The notes beneath the pieces were generated by a model, which was given only the letters and a program-made list of their open reading frames with translations, did no database searches and was not told the DNA's origin. From positions 248,001-312,000 of the forward strand of contig NZ_JAIUKZ010000015.1 in NCBI RefSeq assembly GCF_020165985.1: a stretch of DNA of 64,000 nucleotides, in the 5' to 3' direction. The stretch comes from Bacillus sp. RAR_GA_16 (GTDB lineage Bacteria; Bacillota; Bacilli; Bacillales; Guptibacillaceae). Positions 50,788-59,506 of this stretch are shown here, in pieces. Position 1 is the first letter of the stretch. The number at the start of each line of letters is the position of its first letter. The position numbers were made by a program, and so were the translations under genes.

Positions 50788-51831
50788 CTACCTGCTGGCT
50801 GTTTTACGTTCTTCAACCTGTTTCGATCTGTCCAGGAAATAAAAGGCGCTCGTATCGATTTCCCTTTTATGCTTTTCAGTTTGTTTAGCTACCCGGGTAC
50901 GCCTCATAGTTTGCTTTTCGGCTAATTGCTTAAATCCTTCAAGCATTAAATTCACACTAAAGATAACTAGAACAAAAAACAAAATAGGAACAAGAGGGAT
51001 CCACGACTGATAGGGTAAAAACTGATAGGTAGAGCCAATTAACCCTGACCATTCAGATGATACAGAACGGTATTCATCTCCTAAGATCGGATCGGGATTA
51101 AAGAAAGTTCCACCGAAAAACAATTTTAATAACCCTAAATGCAGTAAGAGAATGAGCACATTAATTATTTGCTGCAGGAAAATGATGACCATCCTCGGTA
51201 CAAGATGAGGCAAAATATGTTTGGTTAATATATGTATTTTAGAGCCGCCTAACGTTTTGGCTCCCTCAATAAACTCATTTCCCCAAATCGCATTCGTTTC
51301 ATTCGCTATTAACGTCGTTGTGGTTGGTATCGCAACAGCAGTCAAAATTACGCTTTCAAATACAATCCGCTCAAGGTATGTGTATTGAAATGTCCCTTCC
51401 ATTCCATTCTCCATTAAAACCGCACTAAGAATAAAATAACTAAGCAATGAGATAGGTATGTATTGCATCGCATCTACAAACCCAGATGTGCTTCGTAACG
51501 ATCGGCGAAAATAAGTACCTCCGATGACACCAGCAACGAAGGAGAGTGCCATTCTCATTGATGCGACTAGAAAAGCAATGCCAATTGTATATTTTGCCCC
51601 TACGATAATTTGATCTAGGAGATGATAACCATATTTATCTGTCCCAAATGGAGGAACTTGTAACGGTGTAAACGGTGAACGATCGACTAAATTTCCATCT
51701 TGATCATAAAGCATAGACGTTTGTGGCAACACATCTTGATAAACAAAGAAATAATACAAACTGCTCCCTAGTAAAAGAGCAATAATGGCTGTTCCTATGA
51801 CAAACATTGGGTTTTTCAGCGCATTTTTCAC
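50788..51831 (-). CDS. ABC transporter permease, OppC type
   Basis: 347 residues, about six spans, of the binding-protein-dependent permease family (BPD_transp_1). The EAA-type loop reads FIEGAKTLGGSKIHILTKHILPH near residue 190, the site that docks to the ATPase. A long loop follows the first span and a basic tail of about 45 residues is unusual. It starts 19 bases after the partner permease gene. No ATPase or binding protein gene adjoins, so the pair must borrow them from elsewhere or serve a different role. Confidence 0.8.
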   Translation of the reverse strand: MKNALKNPMFVIGTAIIALLLGSSLYYFFVYQDVLPQTSMLYDQDGNLVDRSPFTPLQVPPFGTDKYGYHLLDQIIVGAKYTIGIAFLVASMRMALSFVAGVIGGTYFRRSLRSTSGFVDAMQYIPISLLSYFILSAVLMENGMEGTFQYTYLERIVFESVILTAVAIPTTTTLIANETNAIWGNEFIEGAKTLGGSKIHILTKHILPHLVPRMVIIFLQQIINVLILLLHLGLLKLFFGGTFFNPDPILGDEYRSVSSEWSGLIGSTYQFLPYQSWIPLVPILFFVLVIFSVNLMLEGFKQLAEKQTMRRTRVAKQTEKHKREIDTSAFYFLDRSKQVEERKTASR

Positions 51832-51850
51832 TATTTTCCCTCCTTTACAC

Positions 51851-52708
51851 CTATAGTAAGGCTTCTTCCTTAGCGGTCTGCTCCGCTACAAGTTGATAAA
51901 TCGTTAATACAATAAAGATTGGAATAAAAAGCAAAAGTGCGCTTACCGTAAAAATTTCCGGTGTAGGATGCTCATACATAAAACGAATTAATCCATTTAG
52001 ATTAAAAACATACTCCATGATAAAAAGGTTCGATAGTGCAAACCAAACAATTGATCTCGAATGGAAATAGATTGATAAAATGGTATTTCGAAAAACGTGG
52101 ACTAGAAATATTTTTGTTGGCTCTATCCCTTTTGTTCTTGCAAGTTCAACATAGGGTTTCTCAACCTCCTCTTCTAGAACATGTAGCATGATTCGATACA
52201 ATAGCAAAATAGGTAAAATAGAGAGGATGAGAATCGGCATCGTATAAATACGTTCAAATGCTGCAACGTCCATCAATAGGAGATCCGTTTTTTTATAAAA
52301 CCAAATTACACCAATCTGAACGAGGGCGAGCACAAAGACATCTGGAAAAGATTCTGTCAAAAAAGCGACTCTTTTAAACCATTTTTGGATGGACACGGGA
52401 GAAATATAAGTGAGATATGTAAATAAAAATGCAATTATAAAAGCAAGTAGTAAAGCACTGAACAAAATGACGATTGAATAGGTAAGATAATCTAAAATCC
52501 CTGGAAAAAGTTGATAACTTTCATTTCCAGATCGAAACGTTAACTGTTGAAAATGAATGATTTGTTCTAGCGTACTTTGTAGCCTTTTCATGTACCCCCC
52601 AGGGTCCAACTTCATACCAGTGAATAGTCCTGGTAAGGACCCAAGTAACACCACACCAATAAACGCAGCGATAAATTGAAGCCCAATGCGTAAAGCTTTA
52701 TTCCTCAT
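51851..52708 (-). CDS. ABC transporter permease, OppB type
   Basis: 285 residues with six spans. The ATPase-docking loop is VELARTKGIEPTKIFLVHVFRN near residue 190 (E-A-x3-G type). The N-terminal TARGET-like region of OppB is shortened. Start set at ATG 52708 behind AAGGGAG; the frame upstream to 52876 overlaps the divergent gene and has no ribosome site. Coupled with the OppC-type gene in a two-gene operon, divergent from the tgl operon. Confidence 0.8.
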   Translation of the reverse strand: MRNKALRIGLQFIAAFIGVVLLGSLPGLFTGMKLDPGGYMKRLQSTLEQIIHFQQLTFRSGNESYQLFPGILDYLTYSIVILFSALLLAFIIAFLFTYLTYISPVSIQKWFKRVAFLTESFPDVFVLALVQIGVIWFYKKTDLLLMDVAAFERIYTMPILILSILPILLLYRIMLHVLEEEVEKPYVELARTKGIEPTKIFLVHVFRNTILSIYFHSRSIVWFALSNLFIMEYVFNLNGLIRFMYEHPTPEIFTVSALLLFIPIFIVLTIYQLVAEQTAKEEALL

Positions 52709-52857
52709 TTCGTTACTCCCTTCAGTACAAGCATCTACCATTAAGACGGTATGAACAGCTAAAGGTTTCATAAAAATCTGAAACATGATTATATGTGATG
52801 AAGTGCCCTTCTTTCGAATAAGCTTGTAACAGTGCATTTTCGAAAGGAGGCAATACA

Positions 52858-53805
52858 TTGAAACGCTCTGTCTCACTTGAAATCATCCGAAAAACAGAAG
52901 GCATAAAACGTCTGGAGCAATATATGAGGGAGCTTATTGAGTACGATAAAAATAGCGCAACCTCTCTTTTAAATGAAGAAACGCTTACGTATCCGACTCT
53001 ATATGTCCTCTCTTCTTTCATAAGAGAGCATCACATCACCAAACATTTATCAGATCGAAACAAAATTGCTTTATCAATTCAAAAGGATATTCTTGCAAAA
53101 GAGCGCACACCAGCAGTTCCATTCCCATACTCCATTTGTGACCTTCCACAATACATCCATTCTGTTCTCAGATGGATGGTGGAAACCGGCTCTGACGTGA
53201 AATTAAACACTCGCTATCGGTTAGTGATTGATCGTTCCGCTGGGTTACTAACAACCATTTATCAACATCCTGACGACCTTTCCCTTGTTTCAGATTTACT
53301 TTTCAAGCGAAGGCGTGATGGCCACTCAACTCATTATGTTACGTGGGCGTATTTTTCCTCTCATAACATTTCAAGTCTACTTCCAATTGGCGAAAAACTA
53401 TTATCACCACATGAAGAAGAAGTTTCGTTTGCAAGGGAGCTTCTTCACTTTATTTCCGGTATAGACGATAGCGAGGACCCTTACGTCTACTTTAGAAGTT
53501 GGTATGAAGAAAACCTTCCATATCTTCTTCATAATGAAAATAGCTATGAGTTAACTGCTGAGCTCACACCTTACATTGTCGACCACGACACGAAGTATCA
53601 TGAGCGCTTCTCTTATATAGCCACTTCTGAACAAAGAGAGAATGGATTTCAATCCCTTTCTGAACATGAGAAAGAACAATTAGCCAATCTTTCATACAAA
53701 ATTCGTATGAAGTCCCGCAGTGAATGGATCGAGTGGATGAATCGCCCTCTAAGTGCCCAGTTACTGTTTATGGAGGAGGTTCAGCATGATAACAATAGCA
53801 GGTAG
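52858..53805 (+). CDS. Hypothetical protein upstream of tgl
   Basis: 315 residues, soluble, no signal peptide; starts with TTG behind AAAGGAGG. Tyr/Ser/His-rich with helical stretches (FARELLHFISGIDD; ERFSYIATSEQREN). I do not recognise a domain. It overlaps the transglutaminase gene by 20 bases with tgl's ribosome site GGAGGAGG inside its last codons, so both are made together and it probably serves in spore coat cross-linking or assembly. Confidence 0.65.
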   Translation: MKRSVSLEIIRKTEGIKRLEQYMRELIEYDKNSATSLLNEETLTYPTLYVLSSFIREHHITKHLSDRNKIALSIQKDILAKERTPAVPFPYSICDLPQYIHSVLRWMVETGSDVKLNTRYRLVIDRSAGLLTTIYQHPDDLSLVSDLLFKRRRDGHSTHYVTWAYFSSHNISSLLPIGEKLLSPHEEEVSFARELLHFISGIDDSEDPYVYFRSWYEENLPYLLHNENSYELTAELTPYIVDHDTKYHERFSYIATSEQRENGFQSLSEHEKEQLANLSYKIRMKSRSEWIEWMNRPLSAQLLFMEEVQHDNNSR

Positions 53806-54667
53806 CAGTCCGAGTAAAGAAGTTATTGTGAATGCTGGGATTCAAAGTCCACTTGAAATGATGATCCTCGACATCATGTTTATGAGTTCCTATACGTATG
53901 CCTACAGATCAGTCGATGCATTATTGTTTGAAATCCGATTTCGCGTTTCCATAACGAATAGCTCACGTGAGCTATACTATAGCGGGGTTCAATTTGCTGA
54001 TTTTTATCGCTCTCGGTGTAATCCAATGTTTTGGCACCTCTTACCCGATGGTGCGTTTCAACTTAAAAGCGGTGTGCCGGCTTCAGAAGCGATATTAGAT
54101 ATTTATCGAAACGGACCGATGTACGCATTTGAATGTGCTACGGCAATGATCATTATTCTTTATCATGCTGCAGTAAAAATGTTGCCAGCTCCCAAATTCA
54201 ATCAATTATTTGCCAATATGCGATTATGGGGATGGAAATTTGATCAAGATTTGCAAATTGTGCATAACATTCCACCTGACTATCTTCCTGGGGATATTCG
54301 TTATGTAAAGAATCCTGATGTAAATCCTCTTACACCTGAATGGCAGGGAGAAAACATCGTTGACTTGGGAGATGGAACTTTTTTCGGCCACGGCCTAGGT
54401 TTTCGAACAATTGATGGAATGATTGAGGCACTTGCCATGCGACGAAGACCAGGAGCAATGAGAATGCCTTACTTAATGCTTCCAGCCACAAGGCCTGGTT
54501 TTTCTTATTTATATCAGTACTCGTTTACTCGTTCTATTGCAGAAAACGCGATCTTACTTGTTGACAATGGGTTAGAGCGCTCAACGCTCTCTCCTGAAGA
54601 ATATGAGGAAAACCGTACTGAACTACTCAAGAATTTCATTACGATTCGTGTCGGAAATACTACCTAA
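53786..54667 (+). CDS. tgl: Protein-glutamine gamma-glutamyltransferase (spore transglutaminase)
   Basis: Forms glutamyl-lysine cross-links between coat proteins. 293 residues, longer than the roughly 245 of B. subtilis Tgl. The catalytic Cys is in AFECATAM near residue 117, preceded by the Glu used in the B. subtilis enzyme; DLGDGTFFGHGLGF lies near 205. Start ATG 53786 behind GGAGGAGG within the preceding gene. Expected to be mother-cell expressed late in sporulation. Confidence 0.93.
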   Translation: MITIAGSSPSKEVIVNAGIQSPLEMMILDIMFMSSYTYAYRSVDALLFEIRFRVSITNSSRELYYSGVQFADFYRSRCNPMFWHLLPDGAFQLKSGVPASEAILDIYRNGPMYAFECATAMIIILYHAAVKMLPAPKFNQLFANMRLWGWKFDQDLQIVHNIPPDYLPGDIRYVKNPDVNPLTPEWQGENIVDLGDGTFFGHGLGFRTIDGMIEALAMRRRPGAMRMPYLMLPATRPGFSYLYQYSFTRSIAENAILLVDNGLERSTLSPEEYEENRTELLKNFITIRVGNTT

Positions 54668-54751
54668 TTGAATTCGGGCTTTTCTAAGGGATATCCGCCC
54701 TCTACCCTTTCGATCTAGAACATATGGTAAGGGTAAAGGATGGTGAAGTGA

Positions 54752-55291
54752 TTGAAAGACTTTCCTACCATAGAAACTAATCGTCTTATCCTTACTTCTC
54801 TAAAGGAAGAAGATCAACGATCTCTTTTTTCTATTTTTTCGGATCCTAACGTGACGTATTATGACGGCGGGAAGGTGATGAAAACCCAAACCCAGGCGCT
54901 TCACTATATTCGAGCTTACAAAGATCCCTCCTCCATCTTACTGACGCATACGATCCGATTTGGAATTCGTTTAAAAAAATCAGGAGACTTAATCGGTACT
55001 GCTGGTTTTCAAAACTGGGATCGTACATCTTCTAAAGCAGAGATTGGCGCTATCCTATCCAGAAAATACTGGAGCGGAGGATATGGGTTAGAGGCAGCAA
55101 AAGCCATTATTGAATTTGGTTTTCAACAAATAAATCTTCATAAAATTTATGCCCAAACGATCGAAGATAACCGTGCAGCAGTGAATCGACTAGAACAATT
55201 AGGGTTTCATAAAGAAGGTCATTTTAAAGATCATATCTATATGCATAGCCATTATTATGATGTGGTGGTGTATTCACTTATAAACAAGTAA
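54752..55291 (+). CDS. GNAT acetyltransferase, RimJ/RimL type
   Basis: 179 residues of the Acetyltransf_3 group: start ETNRLILTSLKEED, acetyl-CoA loop SRKYWSGGYGLEAAKAII near 110-128, NRAAVNRLEQLGFHKEGHFKDH near 150, the pattern of ribosomal-protein or spermidine-like N-acetyltransferases. Starts at TTG 54752 with AAGGATGG upstream; an adjacent GTG is in another frame. Monocistronic. Confidence 0.85.
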   Translation: MKDFPTIETNRLILTSLKEEDQRSLFSIFSDPNVTYYDGGKVMKTQTQALHYIRAYKDPSSILLTHTIRFGIRLKKSGDLIGTAGFQNWDRTSSKAEIGAILSRKYWSGGYGLEAAKAIIEFGFQQINLHKIYAQTIEDNRAAVNRLEQLGFHKEGHFKDHIYMHSHYYDVVVYSLINK

Positions 55292-55325
55292 GCGCTCCTT
55301 CCGAAAGAGAGAAGAAGCGCTTTGT
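55286..55325 (+). terminator. Terminator after the GNAT gene
   Basis: AAGCGCT ... AGCGCTT stem with a 17-base loop and a T-rich tail; weaker than the other terminators. Confidence 0.5.
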
Positions 55326-55412
55326 TGTGCTTTTAAATGGGATGAGACAAGCGTATCTTTCATTTTACAGAGTATTAAAAAACAGAAAATTAAACAAAAG
55401 CTATCTCTTTTT

Positions 55413-55450
55413 GTAACCTTCCTGTAACCTTTTCAATAGATAACTCGTTC
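55413..55450 (+). promoter_or_regulatory. ECF (sigma-X-type) autoregulatory promoter of sigX
   Basis: TGTAAC (55423-55428), 17-base spacer, CGTTC (55446-55450), matching the sigma-X/W plan TGTAAC-N17-CG(T/A). A second TGTAACCTT begins ten bases upstream (55412-), making a direct repeat. Confidence 0.75.
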
Positions 55451-55477
55451 TATTTTATAGAAGAAGGAGGGCTGAGA

Positions 55478-56011
55478 ATGGATAAGACATTTGATCGCTT
55501 GTACGACCTCTATCATACGAACTTATTTCAATTTTTATTTTATATGGTGAAAAACAAAGCCATTGCGGAAGAACTCGTTCAAGAAGTCTATATTAATGTG
55601 CTTCGTTCCTACCACAATTACGAGGAACGAAGCAATGAAAAGACGTGGCTCTTTGCCATTGCGAGAAATATCGCAATTGATTATTTACGAACGCACAACC
55701 GAAGAACATCAAGATGGCTTAGTAAGTTTGACCTTAACAAACAGCAGCCAAAAGATGATGCCCCTCTTCCTGAAGAAATTCTGCTGCAAAAGGAAGAAGT
55801 GCAGACCATTTATAAGTGTTTAAGAGAATGTACACTTGATCAGCAGCAGGTTCTTATTCTTCGTTATATTCAAGAACTCTCCATAAACGAAACAGCCGAA
55901 ATCCTAAATTGGAGTGTTAGTAAAGTGAAAACAACTCAGCACAGAGCCATTAAAGCCTTAAGAGAACTTGTCGATGATTCATCCAATCATCAACTAAAGG
56001 GGGTCTTATGA
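55478..56011 (+). CDS. sigX: ECF sigma factor SigX
   Basis: 177 residues: region 2 (KAIAEELVQEVYINVLRSYHNYEE in parts, KTWLFAIARNIAIDYLR) and region 4 (DQQQVLILRYIQELSINETAEILNWSVSKVKTTQHRAIKALRE, key parts SINETAEIL and KVKTTQHRA). It resembles SigX of B. subtilis, which controls cell-surface charge modification and stress by cationic peptides, and is followed by an RsiX-like gene with a four-base overlap. ATG at 55478 behind AGGAGGGC; an autoregulatory promoter lies upstream. Confidence 0.88.
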   Translation: MDKTFDRLYDLYHTNLFQFLFYMVKNKAIAEELVQEVYINVLRSYHNYEERSNEKTWLFAIARNIAIDYLRTHNRRTSRWLSKFDLNKQQPKDDAPLPEEILLQKEEVQTIYKCLRECTLDQQQVLILRYIQELSINETAEILNWSVSKVKTTQHRAIKALRELVDDSSNHQLKGVL

Positions 56012-57171
56012 TGAATGATCGTACAAAATCCCTTCTTTCTCAACTACCCGCTGTAAAAGATGAAAGAAGCAAAGAAGCGATTTATGAAAATATCGAGAAA
56101 CAAAGGAATGAACAGATGTTGAAATCAACGAAAAAGAAAACGCCATGGATTATCCCGGGAATCGCTGCTGTTATTGTTTTGCTGCTAGCTGTCTTCATTA
56201 CGCCTGACCTCTTCAACCAAAATAACAACGCTTCAAATATAGCGATCACTCAATCTGATTCAAACGAAACTAGTGCTACTCCTTCGATTAGTGGAAATGA
56301 TTCAAAAGCAGAACTTGCAACTCTAGCACCAACTGAAGAGCCGACTGTGTTTGATCATTACATCCCAGCATTTCAACAATCAAAAGGAAAAAGTATCGTT
56401 ATTTCGTACCCGGACCCAGAAAGCACGCTGCTCGTACCACTTTCCTTTTCATTAGATGAAAGCAAGAGTACACAGGAAAATATCGATTTCATATTAACGA
56501 ACTTTCCTTTTTCCGATTACAAACTTGAACGCTCACCACTAAGTGAAGCGACGTTTGATCTTATTACAACAAGTGAAAATCCAACGCTTGTCGTCAGCTT
56601 TCCTGAACCAGGTGATGGGCTTTCATCTACAGAATCTATTATGGTAAACGATAGCGTTCAACAATTGGCAAAAAGCCTTGGAGCGGATCAAATTCGCTGG
56701 CAAACGAATGGAGAAGAAGGATACGCATTGGGGAATTTTGGAGAAGCTGATCCTTCAGTGAACAAGATGCCGAACCCTTATTATCTTTATGAATCTAGCA
56801 CTGGTGAGCATTTTCTCGTAATCGGACCGGCCCTGCAAGGGGAAGAAGGGGCTGAGATGGATGTAGCGCTCTCTCTTATGAAAAATGGTGATCCAAACTT
56901 TCCTTCTCTCATCCCAGCCATTCCAGCATCCGTTTCCATCTACTCTTTCGATGGAAACGGATCAGAAGCCACCATTGCCTTTACAGAAGAAAGCACTTTT
57001 GCATCGGAAGAAGAAGCCATGCAAACAATTGAAGCACTAATGCTTGTAGCATCCCAATACAACTATGAAACCATTCGTTTTGAAAATACGGGTTTTAACG
57101 AAATTGGGAGGTATTCATTAGACAAGCCTCTAACCATTCCAACTTCCCCCAATGGTATCCCGCTAAATTAA
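56008..57171 (+). CDS. rsiX: Anti-sigma factor RsiX-like
   Basis: 387 residues, near the 368 of B. subtilis RsiX. Cytosolic N-terminus binding SigX (about 1-45), one membrane span (about 46-65, IPGIAAVIVLLLAVFI), then a large outer part: a Ser/Asn/Thr linker and a GerM-like repeat domain (VPLSFSLDESKSTQENIDFIL; ATIAFTEES). Coupled to sigX by ATGA overlap (56008-56011). Confidence 0.87.
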   Translation: MMNDRTKSLLSQLPAVKDERSKEAIYENIEKQRNEQMLKSTKKKTPWIIPGIAAVIVLLLAVFITPDLFNQNNNASNIAITQSDSNETSATPSISGNDSKAELATLAPTEEPTVFDHYIPAFQQSKGKSIVISYPDPESTLLVPLSFSLDESKSTQENIDFILTNFPFSDYKLERSPLSEATFDLITTSENPTLVVSFPEPGDGLSSTESIMVNDSVQQLAKSLGADQIRWQTNGEEGYALGNFGEADPSVNKMPNPYYLYESSTGEHFLVIGPALQGEEGAEMDVALSLMKNGDPNFPSLIPAIPASVSIYSFDGNGSEATIAFTEESTFASEEEAMQTIEALMLVASQYNYETIRFENTGFNEIGRYSLDKPLTIPTSPNGIPLN

Positions 57172-57206
57172 CTCTTACACCAGATAACCTAATAAATTGA
57201 AATAGC

Positions 57207-57238
57207 AAAACACCCGGCAAACCTGTGCCGGGTGTTTT
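57207..57238. terminator. Bidirectional terminator after rsiX
   Basis: AAAACACCCGGC-N8-GCCGGGTGTTTT between convergent stops. Confidence 0.9.
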
Positions 57239-57240
57239 CT

Positions 57241-57711
57241 CTATCTCGTAATTTCTTGCACTATATCAGCAGAAGACATCTCTGTATTTAGAGTGTATTC
57301 ACCTGGTTGTACAGCCATTTCTTTATCCATGTCTCGTAGGGTTTTAATAAAGTCATCTGACTTCTTAACTAATTTCTGATCCTGAAGGCTTTGCGCCACT
57401 TCCTGACTCGTCATGCCCTCATCAATGATGAAGTTAATCTCTTTAGGCTGATCCTCGGAGTCCTCTTTCTCAACATCCCGTGTTTTGCTCTCTTGTTCAA
57501 CGACGGGCGTTTTTGCTTCTTTAAGAGATTCATATTCTTCCTCCGAAACCATGACCATTCCTTTTTCCTCTAGATGCTGTTTGACCATTGCATCTGTAAC
57601 TTCATGTCCTTCTTCTGCTTTAGCTTGTGAAAACATAAAATAGTAAGCTGTTAACAGAACCGCTGCAAAAAGAAGACCTGCTGCAATTCCCTTTGCTTCT
57701 TGCTTACTCAT
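57241..57711 (-). CDS. MltG-like protein lacking the catalytic domain
   Basis: 156 residues: one membrane span (about 7-25), an acidic linker, and a C-terminal LysM-like domain (FIIDEGMTSQEVAQSLQDQ, PGEYTLN) as found at the N-terminus of the endolytic murein transglycosylase MltG. The catalytic YceG part is missing, so it may bind peptidoglycan or regulate MltG. ATG at 57711 behind GGTGG. It overlaps the end of the following 67-residue gene by eight bases. Confidence 0.7.
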   Translation of the reverse strand: MSKQEAKGIAAGLLFAAVLLTAYYFMFSQAKAEEGHEVTDAMVKQHLEEKGMVMVSEEEYESLKEAKTPVVEQESKTRDVEKEDSEDQPKEINFIIDEGMTSQEVAQSLQDQKLVKKSDDFIKTLRDMDKEMAVQPGEYTLNTEMSSADIVQEITR

Positions 57712-57907
57712 TTGGGCCACCACTTACTGACTTTGTTTTGCTTTCTAACATTTCAGTTCGTTTTTTCACCGTCTTGAGTTCTTTCATTAAGTTAATATAA
57801 ACATCATCAACTTGTCCTTTCACTTCTTTCGCATAATCCTTTACGAAATATGAGTAAATAAAGAAACCCAGTGACGCGGCAAGTAAAACAAAAATAATCG
57901 TTAACAT
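57704..57907 (-). CDS. Small single-span membrane protein with coiled coil
   Basis: 67 residues: membrane helix at 4-22 (IIFVLLAASLGFFIY), then a charged coiled coil (KEVKGQVDDVYINLMKELK). ATG at 57907 behind GGGGGAAAA; the frame upstream to 58036 is not coding. Same operon as the MltG-like gene, which it overlaps. Confidence 0.65.
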   Translation of the reverse strand: MLTIIFVLLAASLGFFIYSYFVKDYAKEVKGQVDDVYINLMKELKTVKKRTEMLESKTKSVSGGPNE

Positions 57908-58107
57908 TGTTTTCCCCCTATGAAATGTTTGGCATTCTCTCTCTCTATTCTGCGCTTTTATCCAATTAATTGATTCGCACCTTAATGTTGATTTTTGTCG
58001 TTTATTCAATAATTTTGAACGAAAATGGCAACACATTGTGGAAAAAATGAATGATCTCTTCTAAATGAATCACCTTTTGAAAGTCCAAAATCACTTTTAG
58101 TATAAAT

Positions 58108-58152
58108 AAAAAAAACTAGAAAAAACCGACACAAATCGACCTTTTCTAGTTT
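58108..58152 (-). terminator. Terminator of the Nudix/CoA pyrophosphatase gene
   Basis: AACTAGAAAA / TTTTCTAGTT with eight T on the minus strand. Confidence 0.8.
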
Positions 58153-58200
58153 ACCTATATTTCAAATAATTCACAATACCTCTTGTTCAAAAAATGAGTT

Positions 58201-58836
58201 CTATGACTTGTTCTCCACCTCTAATAATTGGATAAAATGATATAAAATTCTTGCCGTCATCCCCCAAATCACGTAATCACGATAGTAATAAAAAAACTCA
58301 GGCATACTTGAGGAAGACCAGTTGTAATCTTCACCATTCGGAATAAGGTGAAAAGGAAAGCTGTCATCCGGCTGCACATGCACTCGAATATCATGACGCT
58401 CTGGTGGATGGTTCATGAAATGAGAAAGAGGTACTGTGAAAATCTCCTCTACCTCATCTGGATTAGGAGATAATTCAGAAGCGACGTTAATTACCCCCGC
58501 AAAAGGATAAACAATGGATTGAAAAGAGGTCACAAGGAAATCTAACTCTCCCATAACAGATACTTCTCTTTCTAGAATTCCAAGCTCCTCGCACGTTTCT
58601 CTAATCGCTGCCTTTTTAGGGCTTTGATCATGACGATCTACTTTTCCACCTGGAAAGCAAACTTCTCCAGGCTGTCTTCTAAGCGTATGAGCTCTTACTT
58701 CAAATAAAACATGCAGTTCTCCCTGACGTTCAATTAAAGGTAGGAAAACTGCAAATTTGTAGAACCGTTCATTTCCAAGAACACTTGCACTTCTATCATT
58801 TATCTTGGCATGTATATCTACTAATGACGGCTTCAT
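58201..58836 (-). CDS. Nudix CoA pyrophosphatase (NudL/YeaB type)
   Basis: 211 residues. The UPF0035 CoA-pyrophosphatase signature RAHTLRRQPGEVCFPGG runs into the Nudix box GGKVDRHDQSPKKAAIRETCEELG near residues 60-83. Such enzymes cut CoA and its thioesters to phosphopantetheine and ADP. ATG at 58836 with AAAGGAG. Monocistronic. Confidence 0.85.
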   Translation of the reverse strand: MKPSLVDIHAKINDRSASVLGNERFYKFAVFLPLIERQGELHVLFEVRAHTLRRQPGEVCFPGGKVDRHDQSPKKAAIRETCEELGILEREVSVMGELDFLVTSFQSIVYPFAGVINVASELSPNPDEVEEIFTVPLSHFMNHPPERHDIRVHVQPDDSFPFHLIPNGEDYNWSSSSMPEFFYYYRDYVIWGMTARILYHFIQLLEVENKS

Positions 58837-58974
58837 TCTATCGATCTCCTTTCAATAAACCTGTCCCTCTATTATATGAGTTATCCAACGGGATATCCTG
58901 TTTTTTGCTGCTTGTTCAAAAGAATTGTAACTTTCAAAACTTCCATCTCGTCTAAACAAGAAAGGAGTGATGGG

Positions 58975-59442
58975 ATGTTAAAATATGTGATGATTGGAAC
59001 AATGGTCCTCCTTACTTTGGCTGGATGTGGAGAGGAGAATTCATTCATGACCACAAAGAACGAAAGTAGTGAAGAGGTGTCAGGATCTTCTGGTATTGTC
59101 GCCGGCTCGCTTGAACCAACGCTAACGCTAAAGGGGATTGAAAAGGATACGGCCACCTTCTTATATCGCCTTCAGAATCAAACGGAGCAAGTTCAAACGA
59201 TTCTCTTTCCAAGTAGTCAAAAGTATGATTATGTCCTCTCTAATGACAAAGGGGATGCCTTGAAAACCTACTCAGCTAATAAAAGCTTTGTAAAAGAAAA
59301 CGAGAATGTTGAACTAAAACAAGCTGAAGTACTTGAATATACAATTATGATTGAAGATCTCGAACCAGGAAACTATACATTAGAAATGTGGCTAGCTTCA
59401 GAGAAGCAATACAAACAAACGATCGATTTTTCAGTTAAATAA
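58975..59442 (+). CDS. BsuPI-domain lipoprotein
   Basis: 155 residues: lipoprotein signal with lipobox LAGC (Cys18), a Ser/Glu linker, then a BsuPI (intracellular proteinase inhibitor-like) beta-sandwich (FLYRLQNQTEQVQTILFPSS in parts; DLEPGNYTLEMWLAS). ATG at 58975 behind AAAGGAG. Ends in a strong terminator. Exported, so it inhibits no cytosolic protease; role unknown. Confidence 0.75.
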   Translation: MLKYVMIGTMVLLTLAGCGEENSFMTTKNESSEEVSGSSGIVAGSLEPTLTLKGIEKDTATFLYRLQNQTEQVQTILFPSSQKYDYVLSNDKGDALKTYSANKSFVKENENVELKQAEVLEYTIMIEDLEPGNYTLEMWLASEKQYKQTIDFSVK

Positions 59443-59445
59443 ATG

Positions 59446-59487
59446 AAACGAGCTGCGACTTTGTTGGAGGAAGCAGCTCGTTTTTTT
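59446..59487 (+). terminator. Terminator of the BsuPI lipoprotein gene
   Basis: AAACGAGCTGC / GCAGCTCG with seven T. Confidence 0.9.
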
Positions 59488-59506
59488 GTCGTTCTCAAAC
59501 CGTTCC

